A DNA stretch of 64,000 nt from Leuctra nigra (GCA_934045905.1 OW203767.1:15503073-15567072); one strand, 5' to 3'. Numbered from the stretch's first letter, positions 37,201 through 49,463 are shown. The notes: generated by a model not told the origin, from the sequence alone. A program made the numbers and translations.

Positions 37201-39408
37201 CACTCTCTAGTAAATTACCAACATAAATGTATTTTATGTGACAAGTGAAACGCAGTTTTATTGGTTTATGCATTATAACAAATTAACCTGAATTATCAAG
37301 AAAAAGCATAATTAAACAACAGGTAGTAAACAATTGAAGAGAAACTGTCTGGATTATAGTTCTTGACATGGACATATTTGCGATGAGAAATGTCAATGTG
37401 CAGGAGAGGTCGCTGAACTTAGGCAGTTACATGCGTCTCTTTGAGAGGAGATAATTGCATTTTGATCTTAAATTCCGCCCGCGAATTGCAAAGACAATAC
37501 CTACTACTGTTTTATTCTATGAGAATACATTTACAATGATTAGTTTCTTGACTGGTAGATCTGTATAAATAAATATACCCATCAGGTGTACGATATGATC
37601 TGACGACAAAAAACACTCTTTTCATTTACAATGCATTCATCAATCACTTCCCAGCCGGTATAGAATTACTTACAAACCAGTCTTCCTGATGCTACTGGTC
37701 AGACAACTTGCAATAATTCTATCTCATCTTTCCCTGAACTCTGAACCTCATAAATTGAAATGAAATTGAAATAAATCGAAAACATTAATTGAAGCAGGTA
37801 GGTACCTAGTACCTATGCCGTAAGTTTTGAGCATGGAAGGGATGACTTATGCCATTACATTTACACCTAGTCTTGTGCAGAGGAGCAAACCGCCATCAAT
37901 AACAGCACCAAATATTCCTGGTTTGCTCAATGGTTCCTTATAAAAAAAAATGATAGGTAAATGACTCCCGCCTCCATAGCTACGAGTCTACGACTAATTT
38001 TTAACAGGGCTCAATTTTTAAATTTTTGGTGTGAGTGTTTGGGCGAGGTCCTAACAACCCCCAAACAGCTTAAGCGCCTTAGGGGCTGTGCATAAAGGAG
38101 TAGGACGTACGCTAAAAATTGAATATTTTGACACCTACCCCTCCACCCCTCCTGTCACGCTGTGCCACACTTTACGAGACTCCCCTCCCCCCCTAAAAGG
38201 AAGTCCCAAATCTATCTCTAGTAGTCTATCCCTCCTTAAATAGAATTTTTTACTGTAAAATGTATCAGAATTTATCGTTTTCAGCAAAATTACCAGTCCC
38301 TACATATCAACTGAAATTTAAAATGCTTGAAAATATCTGTATCAAAGCGTGACGTCCTTTTGGCTTCAGACCCTCCCCTCCCCCCCCCCCCCCTGTCACA
38401 CTGTGTCCCAAACTGGTGCACCTTCCCCCCCTGAAGCCATCCTTTTTTATGCAGCCCTTTAGCGAAATCGAACCCAGGCATTCTGTATTCTGTTTCAAAT
38501 TCAAGTTACCTTGCTTGCGTCACCGGGTCAGCTACATGCGTCACCCACTCAGCAACGAAACTCGTCAAACTCTTGATCCAGCGCCTCCTGAAGCTCGGAT
38601 TCTCCAGCGACTTGAAGATCTTATCGACATCGAACCTGCCGTGCTCGTCCGTGAACAACTTGATGATCGCCTCCATGCCGCTGTTCGACCACAACGTCCT
38701 CCCCAGCTCGGAGGTCTTGAAGTGTTCCCAGTACTCGGCGAAGTGCTCGAGGAACGGCGGCAAGAACGACGCCTTGCGTTTCGACCCGACGTCCTTCTCC
38801 TGCGGCGCCATGCCTTGCATCAACACGGGGAGGATATTCATGATCGCCTCCATACCGCCGCCGCCGCCTCCACCTTGGTTCTGTGCCATGAAGCTGCCGG
38901 CGAGACCCAACAACGACTGGAAGTCAAACCCGGCCTCCTTGCTCTTGCCCCCCGTGTTCACTTCATTGTTGTTGACGTCTACGTTGTTGTCTTGGTTCCC
39001 GACGCTGTTGGCGAACATGCCGATCATGGAGCCGATCAGCTGGGGGTCCCAGCCCCCACCGCCACCGCCTCCACCGCCCCCGCCGTTCTGCGCGGCGGCT
39101 GACGCGATCATGGAGCCGATCCCCGACAGAATGTCCGCCGCGGGGTTGTTCTGCGCCCCGCCGCCCCCGGTCAACATATCCCCTAACTGTTTACCGCCTC
39201 CAGACTGCAAGAAACTCGTCAACATACCTCCAACAGCTCCGAAACCTTGACTATTTGGATTATTCTGGAGTTGATCTTGAAGTAATGACTTCGCTGCTTC
39301 GTAAAAAGGATTAGTTTCCTCCTCTTCATCATTGACCGAATAACTCGGTGTGATTGCTATTGAACAAATGAAAAATATCACAAAACAAGCTTTCTTATAG
39401 TTCACCAT
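34285..39408 (-). CDS. Secreted Gly-rich protein, function unknown
   Basis: Exons, minus strand: 39408-38510, 36949-36760, 35769-35531, 34456-34285, joined in frame to 499 aa. The start is the ATG giving MVNYKKACFVIFFICSIAI, a clear signal peptide; an in-frame GTG four codons upstream is not the start. An acidic stretch (DEEEE) follows. Residues about 50-190 form a low-complexity region of Gly runs (up to 11 Gly) alternating with amphipathic blocks such as GSMIASAAAQ and LLGLAGSFMAQ. The C-terminal half is globular: FKTSELGRTLW, FRRRWIKSLTSFV, LGTAQYFGNSFLKAQGYS, ECDRYVICAVNQ, ending with CDQKYSTRTCADYHEF. Four late Cys suggest two disulphides. I do not recognise the family. Introns contain a hAT-type element, a 380-bp MITE and another MITE. 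Confidence 0.88.
34676..34865. mobile_element. 190-bp MITE in intron 3 of the Gly-rich gene
   Basis: AATAGGCTTGTTCAC at the left and GTAAACAAGCCCATT at the right are imperfect inverted ends. The interior repeats TTTGAT.GGCTCTTTGA. Non-coding. Confidence 0.6.
35811..35842. repeat. (TCTGAA)n minisatellite
   Basis: Five TCTGAA hexamers in intron 2 of the Gly-rich gene, just past the exon 3 acceptor. Confidence 0.9.
36244..36722. mobile_element. hAT-type MITE with 8-bp target duplication
   Basis: The ends CAGTGGTACTCAACCTTTTT and (complement of the right end) CAGTGGTACTCAACCTGATG are inverted repeats. CTTTAAAT flanks the element at 36,236-36,243 and 36,723-36,730. Inside is a nested or related fragment with GGCGCGTAGGAA and two copies of a TTTAAAAGTGATTCTG-like sentence also present at 57,840-57,870. 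It sits in intron 2 of the Gly-rich gene. Confidence 0.88.
38082..38459. mobile_element. MITE, family C copy 1
   Basis: The left end GGGGCTGTGCATAAAGGAG and right end CCTTTTTTATGCAGCCC are imperfect inverted repeats. The interior (CCTGTCACGCTGTG, AATCTATCTCTAGTA, CTTAAATAGAATTTTTTACT, TTTAAAATGCTTGAAAATAT) matches the copy at 54,909-55,274 block for block. It lies in intron 1 of the Gly-rich gene, about 50 bp from the exon 1 donor. Confidence 0.8.
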
Positions 39409-40339
39409 TGTTCTTATCACACTTGTTATCGCTGTTGCACTTGCACTACGTCATCGACTGAGACCTGCTACCTGAGACGACCGAGAGTGAACTGACTTAT
39501 GCGACAGTGATTCGGTATTGCCGCATAGGACGAGGAAGTAACGGCAATTCATCGCTTGGAACAGAATTCCTCAGGAGGTGGTCGAAACTCCACTCAGAAA
39601 ACATCGAGGCGCGTTCACCTTTCGATTTTATTTCGAGTGTCACTTTCATGTGTGGTGAAGTTTCATGTGAACTAGTTGGAGATGCGATGCTTTGGTATTT
39701 TAAAAATAGAAACGAAGTGAGAACTAGGTCCAGTCCAGTGTGTTGTTTTACATTCGCCTCTAAAGAGTAGATAAGATTAGATAAGTGAAGAGACTGTCTC
39801 TACAATTATATCATAGATATCTACAGTTATATATGATGCAATATTTCATAGAATTGTTACACAAAATGTAGTGTCCGATCTGACTCTAAGTCGTGGAGAG
39901 GGACATTTTATACCAACACTTATTTTGATTCTTTGGTCACCCAGAAGTTTACATTTTAATTCTACCAGGATTTGGTTTAATCTCTCACATTATTAGCCAA
40001 GAAAGAGGAAAGAAGGAAGCTTTTGGCTCTTTAGGAATAATTTACGCAATACTGTCTGACCCTCTGCGAAGGAATATTTTGAAGACCAAGGAAGTAACCA
40101 AATAGATTTTATGTATCATTCACCCCTGTGACAGATCAGCCTTGTAATTTTGGTTTTTCAATGGTCTCGACTATACTTACTCGATTGTAGTTTTCTTTTG
40201 GCATTACGCAAAAATTATAAATGTAATCTCTAAATTTATAAACTTCCTACTTGACTGTAAAACTAGCAATTGGCTAAATAAAAGACAATTCAATTACCTG
40301 TCGACAGCGTAATAGCCAGACAGGATACATGATACTCCT

Positions 40340-40663
40340 CCTGGAGGCCAAGTCTTGAAACTTACGCCTTCAGGACGCAAACGCTCTCGGACGTCATAAA
40401 GTCCCATTTACTGTAAGAGTGATCGACATTGAAACATAAAGTCAAGCCACTTATTTGATTGGCATCCAGCAATCTATTGGAAACAATTTATTAACATTAT
40501 AATTATTATTACAGATGTTATACAGTCATCAAACCTTATTCAAAATGAAGCTTAACAGTTATCTGTAGATTTCAAGGTCGTCATTCTTACAGTAAATGGG
40601 ACTTGTTGACGTCCTAGAGCGTTTGTGTCCTGAGGGCGTAAGTTTCAAGACTTGGCCTCCTGG
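40340..40663. mobile_element. Inverted-repeat element, family D copy 1, with extended arms
   Basis: The inner core 40,400-40,604 has ends AGTCCCATTTACTGTAAGA and its complement. Complementarity continues outward on both sides to CCTGGAGGCCAAGTCTTGAA and its complement, giving arms of about 85 bp. The core is shared with 51,247-51,456 (CTTATTTGATTGGCATCCAG, CAGATGTTATACAGTCAT), but the outer arms are not. Confidence 0.75.
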
Positions 40664-41218
40664 CTTGTACAGGGTAAAATGAGGAGGAAACATGAACTTT
40701 CCAATGAAGCAAGTTGGCTCAATGCTCTGGACTTGAACTCAGGAGTGACTACTGGGATTCGACCTCCACCTCCGTCCTTCCTGACTGAGGTTTTTGCATG
40801 TTTATTTTCTCAGTCAATGAACAAATACAGGTTCCGTACTACAGACCACGGCCGCCTCCTCGAGTCCTTCCCACCCTCTATCCCTACATATTCTTTATCA
40901 GCTCCCGATCATAATCATTTATCCGTCATAAAAAAAAACACAATCAGTACGTAAGTCGACAATCACATCACTGACTGTAATACGGGAAACTCGCGTGCCA
41001 TTCTCATAAGTTTATAACCATTCAGTCCCTCTACTTATTTTGCATTACTTGGCACTTGACAGAAATTATTAAAATACTAGGTAGGTATAACAATAAATGT
41101 TTTCACCCCCACGGGACTTTTTCACATTCTGTTTTCGTTTCTTCCATGGTTTTACGAGACCTTTCTCGTGACGCATCCCGGGCATTTTCAGCCAAATATT
41201 ATATCTAATATATCTGTA

Positions 41219-41368
41219 CCTCAGAGGTGGTAGGCCCGAAGTCCATTTCAATATTCTTGCTTGAATTGAGCTCAAAAAGCACACCAGTAATTTTGAAAGA
41301 GAATACTTGTCAAAAGTGTGCCACGCAAAAGCGAGGAGATTGACTTCGGGCCTTCTACGTCTGAGAGG
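41219..41368. mobile_element. 150-bp inverted-repeat element
   Basis: CCTCAGAGGTGGTAGGCCCG and the right end (complement of TCTCAGACGTAGAAGGCCCG) are inverted repeats of about 28 bp with a few mismatches. Non-coding MITE-like element. Confidence 0.65.
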
Positions 41369-43559
41369 GAATCTGATGGAACCTAGAAGATGGTCCGATG
41401 TTTGCAGAACGCGCGCTAGAGCTGGCCTGTCGTTGACCTTGAGGAGTCGTCTACCTGCGCTGCCCCAACATCGCGGCAAAACAGCTGGACGAAGTCACGT
41501 GCCTGGTGTTACAGTAACGGGGCCGCTGTCCCTGGTTTCCGGGATCATCGAGTCGTCTTTCTTTCTGATCATCGACAGTCAATTAATTCTATTCACTTTC
41601 TCACGCGTCGTACTTTGAAGTCGTACTTTAAAGAATTCATGAAATTGAAATCACAAATTCTTGCAAAACAATTATTAGATAATATATTACCATCTGACCA
41701 CTTTATTTATTAAAACTGTATTACATACACAATGAACCAAAATATATCTCTTGTCCTTAAAATGTAAATGTTTAAATCATACTCAATCTTTCAACATGGT
41801 CATGTGTTCTTGGAAATCTTCGGTACTTACTGTAAAATTTAGACTCTAGAACGTTCCTAACGAAGTCGGACAAAAACGAACATTTGATTTCATTATGCCA
41901 ATTTACAATTTCCGTTATTTCGTTTTCATAAAATCATCCATGTGATAAAACCCGTACGTTATGACGTTCGTTCATATAAAACATCTCACTTCGTTGTGTA
42001 TTGTACGTATGAGCAGCCAAGTAAGGAAAGTAAAACGTCAGTAAGTTGATGTGTTAGCGCGACAAATTGTTTCAAGACAGTGTCCCAACTGCAGGAAATT
42101 ACGTTATGACTCAAGTCTTTAATACATGTTTTATAGTGACAATATTTACGCCCAAAGACAAAAGAGAAACTGCATAATATGACGTGTTCTTGCTTACACC
42201 GTCGTCAGTAACCCCGAATTAAAAATTCTATTTATCCATAGTAGTAGGTATTACAAAATAGGAAAAACAATACAATTACTTTTATTCAATATTTGAACGC
42301 ACAACATCAATTCCCCAAATACGTAAAAGGTCTCCAAGTACCGTAATTATTTATGCAAAAAGTTTATATTTCTGGGGCAAGATACGTACACAAGCTTTTA
42401 TAAAACTTTACTATATACCGGCTTGACCCAACATTTTGCTATATTTTACTGATTTTGGAATTTCGTTTTATAACTCTTGGCACTTTTAGAACAAACGACA
42501 TAACAAGCGATGGCAAAAGTTGGTGGGAAACTCCTGGCCCAATGAAATAAAATTATGTTTATTTAAAACTTTAAAACAATTTTTATTATGATGATAGTCC
42601 ATGGTTATTTATAGCTAAGGAGTAAGGCTGTATTGCATATCTTTCCAGCTTTTATTGGCGTTAGTATATAGATGTATACTTCCTAGTTATTTATGCTCAT
42701 GGAACACGCTGCTGTACATTGATTTCGTATAGGTAAGAAATGAAAGAGAGAAAGGAACTATGAGATCATTGGACATGCGACTCATGAAATATCCCCAAAC
42801 GGTTCAATAATTAGTCAACTGTACTTCTATGAATAACTTAGCCACATTTCCACCGCCAGGAAATGATCAACACATTTTGACTGCAAATTGCTACCTGAAT
42901 TGCATCAAGTTCAATGCGACATAAATGAAATATAATTGCATACCATGAGTTGTTTGAAGTGATTCGTGCGCAATGAACAGGTGCATGAAGTGCAAAAAGA
43001 TATAATTGAGAAATAATCACCCGCATTTGAAAAGTACCGTTCGAAGAGAAACTTGGAGTATCAAACGTTATAGCTCACGTTCGATTGAATTTCACTTTTT
43101 CTGAAGACGAAATACCATAACCTAGCCATAACCTTGTTACTAGAGAGAAAATCAATTTATTGACGGCTGTCCATAAACATGGTTGACTATAAAATCCAGC
43201 TTAATAATCAATACTAATAAATTACAATTACATTTAAATTAATTTAAATTACTGACTATTTGTATACAATGTGAATAATCAATAAATTAATTAATGCAAA
43301 TCTCAAAAATCTGGATAAGGGATATTACCAGCTAAGCTACACTATTATAAAGATGATTGTGAAGAATAGAAATTGAAAAAGAATATAAAAAGTATTACTT
43401 TGTATTATTGAGCAAAAATCTTTTGGGTTAGAGTGTCTGTTCTTCTTTGTTACTCGCCATAGGTATACACGTCGTACCGTTTCTCCAATCAAGCTAAAAT
43501 TTTGGTTTTACGAAAATTTAAAGATATGAGTAAGTATGACTGTTTGAAAATTCAAAGTG

Positions 43560-43790
43560 GTTAGATCAAGTTTAAATTTTGCAAGCTCATCAAGACCAAC
43601 ATTTTATCATATTTAACAATGTTTCTGCCAAATCCTCCAAATGGTCAAAATTTTAAACAACTCCTTCTGATTGGTCGAAAATGAAAATATTCCGATCAAG
43701 TTCAAATTTTGTGTGGGTATCAAGAACAACACTATCTCATATTTTACAAGATTCCAGCCCAATCGGGCCAAGTATTTACATACTTATTGC
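43560..43790. repeat. Dispersed repeat fragment related to 62,440-62,720
   Basis: TGGTCGAAAATGAAAATATT, GATCAAGTTCAAATTTTG and the TTTACAAG...TCA sentence match 62,640-62,750 with scattered differences. A half-unit repeat of the same sentence lies just upstream (43,565-43,640). Confidence 0.45.
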
Positions 43791-43975
43791 GCTTTTAAGA
43801 TTTCGTCATGAAGCATTCATGGAAAGTTGCAATGAAAATTAGAAATATGTACTAGGTAGGATATATTGAAATTTGAGTGGCCAGTGCTCACTCAACAAGG
43901 TCCTACACTTAGGTTTCCTAGTAGGTATATTTCTATAAAAAATTAAATTCACAATTATTAAAAACAATTATTTCA

Positions 43976-43981
43976 TTTATT
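43976..43981 (-). terminator. Polyadenylation signal for the OTC-like gene
   Basis: AATAAA on the minus strand, 84 bases after the stop codon at 44,065-44,067. Confidence 0.65.
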
Positions 43982-44064
43982 CACGTAAATAACAAATGAC
44001 ATATAATATATACATCAGGCAAAACGGCCAACAATCAGGAACAAATTAAAACTAATTCTGAATT

Positions 44065-47000
44065 TTATGTTTCGGCTGCGCACAATTCCCGATCATCAAC
44101 TGTGCGCGTATCAAACTCATCTTTATCGAACTCAGGTCGTTTGGTTTTCGGATTATAGTCTTGCAACAAGCGTAGTACCACAGCCTGGCAAAAGAAAGAT
44201 CTCTCATTCCACAGCAACTTCCTCACTTCCTGATAAAATTACTCAGCTATCTTTCTTCTATCCTAGGTACCTACTTCTATTGACAATAATAATCTTGTTG
44301 GTGAGCAGGCTACCCAGGAACTTAAAACTCTTCCTTCTCTTTCAACCGTCCTTTTCTAAGCTCAATCCTAGCATGACCGTGATTAATATTCTCCTTTTTC
44401 ATTGCTTCGCTCTTGTCTTCGCTTACTCCCAAACAATCTTCTCCGCTTTTACACACCACTTAATAATCAAAAGCTGCTTAACCTCCTTTCTTAGTCCATC
44501 CCACATCACATCATCAGTACTAAATTACATTTCGAATATTGTCTCCCTCATTTGTCTCCATTTTCTTCACCAACTAATTCACTACTATGACAAACAGTGT
44601 TGGCGACAATGCACTCCCTTTCTTAGCCCATCACTAATATTAAACCTTCAATCTCCGCCCCATACGTACAGTCAAATAAATAAACAAAAAAGAAAGAAAA
44701 ATGAAGAGAGATGAATGCATCACTCACCATCCCCATCCACATAGAGTTCTCGACAGCAACAAACGTGAGCGACTGTTCGTGATTGAACACGTCGTCGCTG
44801 ACTTCGACCGGCGTCCGCGGCATGCTGTGCAGGAACGCCCAATCAACAGCAGCCTCGTACATCATCTGAAGATAGCATTCGACGCTTTCAAACACTTACT
44901 TAAATTCAAACTACTTGAATATTTCTCTTGATTGAAGCTGGCGATGGGACGATCACAAAGTCAAGTTCCACCTGGACATACCTCCATTGAGATGTGTAGC
45001 TCCTGTATCTGGTGGTACACGGTGGCGACGACATCCGCCCTGTAGGTGGCATGTGCGGCGGTGGAGCACTCGTGTATCTCCGTGTTGTGTTGCTGACTGT
45101 ACTTGTACGCCATCCGCAAGATCTCGTCGCTGATACTGTCCTGGTGGACCAGAACATTCATTCCACAAACTCGCCTACACACCCCCAATCAATAATCATG
45201 CATTTTCGGTAGCTCTATGGTTGATTTGAGATGTTAATCCTGAAAAGGGACAATTTCTATGAAAGTGCGGCGATGTAAAGGACATTCTTCACCTGATGGT
45301 GGCAAATCTAACATAGGTATCAAATATGTCATGGCCATTTTGAAGGCCAGCACACAAAACAGCTATAGAGCGCTACCGATGATGCGCTACCGCATCATTA
45401 ATATTTTGTGTATTACTACAAACGTCGACTATAGATCTAAGAAAATGTTACCTCATTAGTATCTAAATTTTAACTGTTTTAGCCTACGTATTTTATGCAA
45501 GTAATGACTGGTCAAGGCAAGGAGCAACAAAAATCTTAATCTCGAATCCCGTCTTAACTCACTTCGGTTGTACTGCTTGTGAACTTCATATTCATCCCCA
45601 ACCTCGGTAGAGTGGTGAGATACGTGTTGAAGAGCGGTCCGTGCGGCCCGACGTAGCCGAGCTTCAACTTGCCGAGCCTCCCGAAGCGTTCCGTGATGGT
45701 CATCAAGTCCGCGAGGCACTTTAACGGAACGTACGTCTCGGACAGAATGCTCACGACGGGGACGCGAGATCCGTTGGCCAGCTCGCTAGTCATGCATTGT
45801 GAGTCGCCCAGAGAGAATATGATGTCACATTGACTGCCGATAAACCTAGAAAATACAGTCGATCATTGTCTATGAAACGGTCAATAGTTGGAAACCAAAT
45901 TAGTAAGTTAGATTAAATTCAAAAAAATATCTTTAATAAAATTGTTATGTGACAAAAGATTGTTTTGGAACTTTGTCCGCACACAACTGAATAATATTAT
46001 GTTACTACTACCTTAAAGTGACCCGCAGTCGATCTGTGGATTGGGATTTTCTTGAAAAACAGGTATTTTACGAACCCCTTAGCGAGCTCAACCCAAGAGA
46101 AGGCTCGGCATGAACAATGGGGCATGGTGCGCACGCAGGTAAAGTAGGGGATGGGAAAGTAAAAAGACCCTTTTCCAATCCACAGATCGACTGCGGATGA
46201 CTTTAGATAGAAATAATCCAAACCTTCCGATATCTGGAATGCTTTTACCCAGCTCCCAATTATCAATAAATGTATTACAAACGCCGCCAAGCATTGCCAC
46301 TGCAGTTGGCACTGAGAATTGGGTTTTTATGCATGGTCTCTTCAGTAATATTCCAACAGTTTTACCATTCAGTGGTTGCAGTACCTAAAATAGTGGATCA
46401 TTACTAATTAATATTATTATTAGTTAGGTACTACCTAATAATAGATCAATTTTATATTTTAGATCTGGTAGATGAAGCTAAACAATTGCTTTAGCTTACC
46501 CCTGACCTTATGTCACAGCCTGAAGCTTTCAAGTCCAGGGCTGTCCATATCAAATCTTTGATTTCATTCGCTGTATAATCATTCAGATCGATTAAATCTC
46601 TGCCAACAAGCCTGCTCTTCCTACAAAATATATCAATAAGGGAATAGTAGGTTGTACTACACCCCATGTAATTTTAGTGAGGGTTGTACTAGGTAATATG
46701 AAATTACGAAATAAAACAAGAATAAAATAGGTAATAATTAATAAAGAAAATGTAAAAAAAGAAATAGTACCTAGGTAGAGAGAAAATAACATGATAGGTA
46801 ACGTACCTACAGCCTACAGGCTACCTACCTAGAAGGAGAAAAACAAATACTGAGCTAGGTAGGTAAATAAAAAAATTAAACAATTATGTCTAGGTTAAAA
46901 AAGTGTTGAAAGAAATTTAGTTGTCAATAAGTGTACAAGACCTGACCCAATTAGGTGACTCAATGATAGGCCTTTACAGTCACATGCTCTTTTAAGAAGA

Positions 47001-47541
47001 ATGAAGATGAGTCCGCAAGTAGACCGGTATTTGTGGATGTCAGTACGACTCTCAACACCACAAGACCTAACGCTAATAATCATATGGATGGAATCCAGTA
47101 GGTAGACTCTGAGTACTGTCGATAAATCTGTAAATTCCTTTGAGCATATTACCATTGACATGGATGGCTCAAGAACACTGTAGGTATACCTACCTACCTA
47201 GCACACAGTAGAAATGTAGGTCTTACCTAGGTCTAGTTTAATTTAAATACCTAGTCGGCAATTTCGCTGTCACGTTGAAGCCTAGGTACGGGCAGTGAAG
47301 ATGTGCACAATGTGAACTTTGAGTACCTAATTCATTCATCTCAACACACCCATTATTAAGATGTTAACAAAAGTATCATTATCAAAGAATATTTGGGTAA
47401 CCATGAGCTAACCTTCAATTTTCAAGTAGTACGAGGTAGGTAGGCTAATACTTACGAATTATTCGCTGTCGACTCGTATCTTGCATGTTGCTTGAATGTC
47501 ACGTAACGTGCGCATCTAAAAAAGTGATTTCGTACAGCCAT
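44065..47541 (-). CDS. Ornithine-carbamoyltransferase-like mitochondrial protein, catalytic motifs degenerate
   Basis: Exons, minus strand: 47541-47456, 46620-46500, 46384-46224, 45845-45563, 45140-44972, 44894-44728, 44184-44065, joined in frame to 368 aa (human OTC 354). The N-terminus (MAVRNHFFRCARYVTFKQHA) looks like a matrix-targeting peptide. The OTC order is clear: GRDLIDLNDYTANEIKDLIW, GKTVGILLKR, AVAMLGG, CLADLMTITERFG, LPRLGMNMKF, AVDWAFLH, LLQDYNPK. But STRT is CIKT (87-90), HPIQ is VPLK (162-165), the D...SMG motif is ELHISME (264-270), HCLPR is HSMPR (296-300), and the later Arg of the ENRKW segment is lost (ENSMW). It is probably inactive as an OTCase and may bind something else or regulate. 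Exon 5 acceptor and donor, and the exon 3 donor (AG|GTTTGG), were chosen by frame and alignment; they are the weakest joins. Confidence 0.85.
46014..46205. mobile_element. 192-bp MITE in intron 3 of the OTC-like gene
   Basis: GACCCGCAGTCGATCTGTGG with ATTGGGA on the left and TCCAATCCACAGATCGACTG with CGGATGAC on the right are inverted ends of about 30 bp. The right end lies 18 bases from the exon 3 donor. Confidence 0.8.
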
Positions 47542-47849
47542 TTCTTGTAATTTAGGTATGATTTTTAAATAATCATTTTGGATTAGACAGATTTTGACAG
47601 AAGAGTACAAATTCAAAACAGCTGCACATGTGTCACTGCCAGCTATATTTATTTAATGAAATTACAGATGGCGGTGACCTTCCCTGATATCGGAAAGTGC
47701 TGCTGAATTCATGGTGCGTGGATATTTTAAGAACTATAGTATCGTATTGACGAGCGTCTGATGATAGAGTTCATCGCGTGCGCGCGCACCTTATATACTT
47801 GGATCGGCCAGTTGAGGGGTTATGTACACTAAAAGCGGCGAGAAATGTC

Positions 47850-48050
47850 AGTGTCACTGTAGCGCCGTGGAAAGGCGCTGGGCTGGTATGTGATTGCCCC
47901 GGGTTTGATTCCCACTCGGATAGGGCACTAGCCAAACTATCTCCCGCTAGGGTGCTGCCATCGGGGCTGTGCTAAGTGTGAAGTAAGCTGTTCGTGCCAC
48001 TCAAAATTAAAACTCGCGAAACTTTATTTTGACAGCCGTAAGAAGATGTA
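47850..48050 (+). mobile_element. tRNA-like SINE relic
   Basis: GTAGCGCCGTGGAAAGGCGC and a downstream B-box-like GGGTTTGATTCCC lie at tRNA-like spacing within GC-richer sequence, followed by an unrelated body. No tRNA cloverleaf can be drawn. Tentative. Confidence 0.4.
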
Positions 48051-48587
48051 CTTACTGTTTAGATACAAAGATTTTTTACTCTAGTATAATAAAATGTGTA
48101 AAAATAAGAAGATAGTGCAATATCTAAAGCAAATTCTATTTCAATCTGAGGCGACACCCTCTCAATTGTTTTAATTGAAAGTTACACAATTCCATTAAGC
48201 AGTGAGTCAGTTGAAGAAAGCACTGGAAACAAAAATAATTCTGTGAGCTGTCATTACATGACCAAAATATCATTATTACACTATAATTTCTAATAATTAT
48301 CCACTCTTTCGCTAAATAACCAATATCAACATGAATTCTTATAATATAACATGAAAATACGGACTGTGGGGTAAGAAATACGTTGATTTGAAAAGTACAG
48401 CCTCGACGCTAGCGCCAAAGGGGCCGATCCTGTCGTCCTAGCTTGGCATCGCCCCTTTTGAATTCCCGCATGTTTGAGTTTGCCCACCCATAGAGTTTTT
48501 TTTTAAGGTTGCCCAGCATTAATTTTTGCCAGAAAAGTTAAATTGACCACTAGAACGGGGCGGAGTTAACTTTTGTTCGCGTCTCAG

Positions 48588-48602
48588 CCGCTAGGGGGCA
48601 GC
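48588..48602 (+). promoter_or_regulatory. CTCF-like motif
   Basis: CCGCTAGGGGGCAGC fits the CTCF core (C-C-x-x-x-A-G-G/G-G-G-G-C-A) well. It sits in a short GC-rich island between two divergent genes, a plausible insulator position. A single 15-base match is weak evidence. Confidence 0.35.
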
Positions 48603-49463
48603 TTTGTCGTGGCCCAAGTTCTGCCGGCCAACAAGGATGCCGTAAGATTCCTGCAGCAACTTACGTGGATAAAATCGTTAAAAAAGTTATATTGTTTTAA
48701 TCAAAGTTATTTTATGAAGTATGTAGGCAAGTAGAAAGGCCATTGGCTACTCAAAGAATGTTATAGTTTGTTGGTGAGTGGATATTATACCGAGATATGG
48801 ACTTCAGACAAATGTGTTGATTCCTGGCTTTTGCTAGCGCGGGAAGCTGAATATTTCTTACTCTCTACATTTATGTAAGCAATCTATAGGTACCTATACT
48901 AAATAGGAATAATTCACTGGTGAACGTTATTTTTATTACGGATGTTTATTATTCACGGATTTATTGACGGTTTGTTGATTATTTCTACATACCTACCTAT
49001 ACCCACCCACTTACCTACAAACAGTTTGTTGGTGGTATTTTTTACTCTTGTAGGTCTAAACTAGAAGTAAGTAAATATTTTCGTCTAGGTATGAAGGTAT
49101 GAAGGCATTGCACTTGGTAATCACCTATATAGCAGGATGATCAAATGAGTCAAGTTAGGGAATTATGTACATGTATAGGGAATTAAACAAGCAAATAAAA
49201 CACGGTCGCTTTGCCAACACAGCAAACGGCCGTTCGTTCAATCGAATTCTTATAATTCTCTCTTTTCTCACAGCAATGTTACTAGAAAATCTATGAAATG
49301 TTATTCAGGGAACTTTTGTGCTGATGTAACACCCCGACACAACACATTTCGGTACCATTTTCGCCACTGAAATACGATTTTTGAATCAACCGAACTGACT
49401 TCCCTATGTGTTCTAATGGCGCGCGGCGACGAGCTGGCCCACAACCATGTTCCCGCCACTTGG

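Larger units (their letters stand above)
39409..44064. other. Intergenic stretch between the Gly-rich and OTC-like genes
   Basis: Holds the Gly-rich gene's upstream region, the inverted-repeat elements at 40,340-40,663 and 41,219-41,368, part of a dispersed family at 43,560-43,790, and a polyadenylation signal for the OTC-like gene at 43,976-43,981. I find no exon. The frames at 40,652-41,618 run across the transposon arms. Confidence 0.5.

Noticed and set aside
38416..39250. Two long plus-strand frames (Pro-rich and Leu-rich)
   Set aside because: Both are antisense shadows of the Gly-rich first exon. The Pro runs are complements of the Gly codons.
44067..44714. Plus-strand frame of 215 codons
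   Set aside because: It runs antisense through the last exon and intron of the OTC-like gene, shows no domain, and has T-rich composition.
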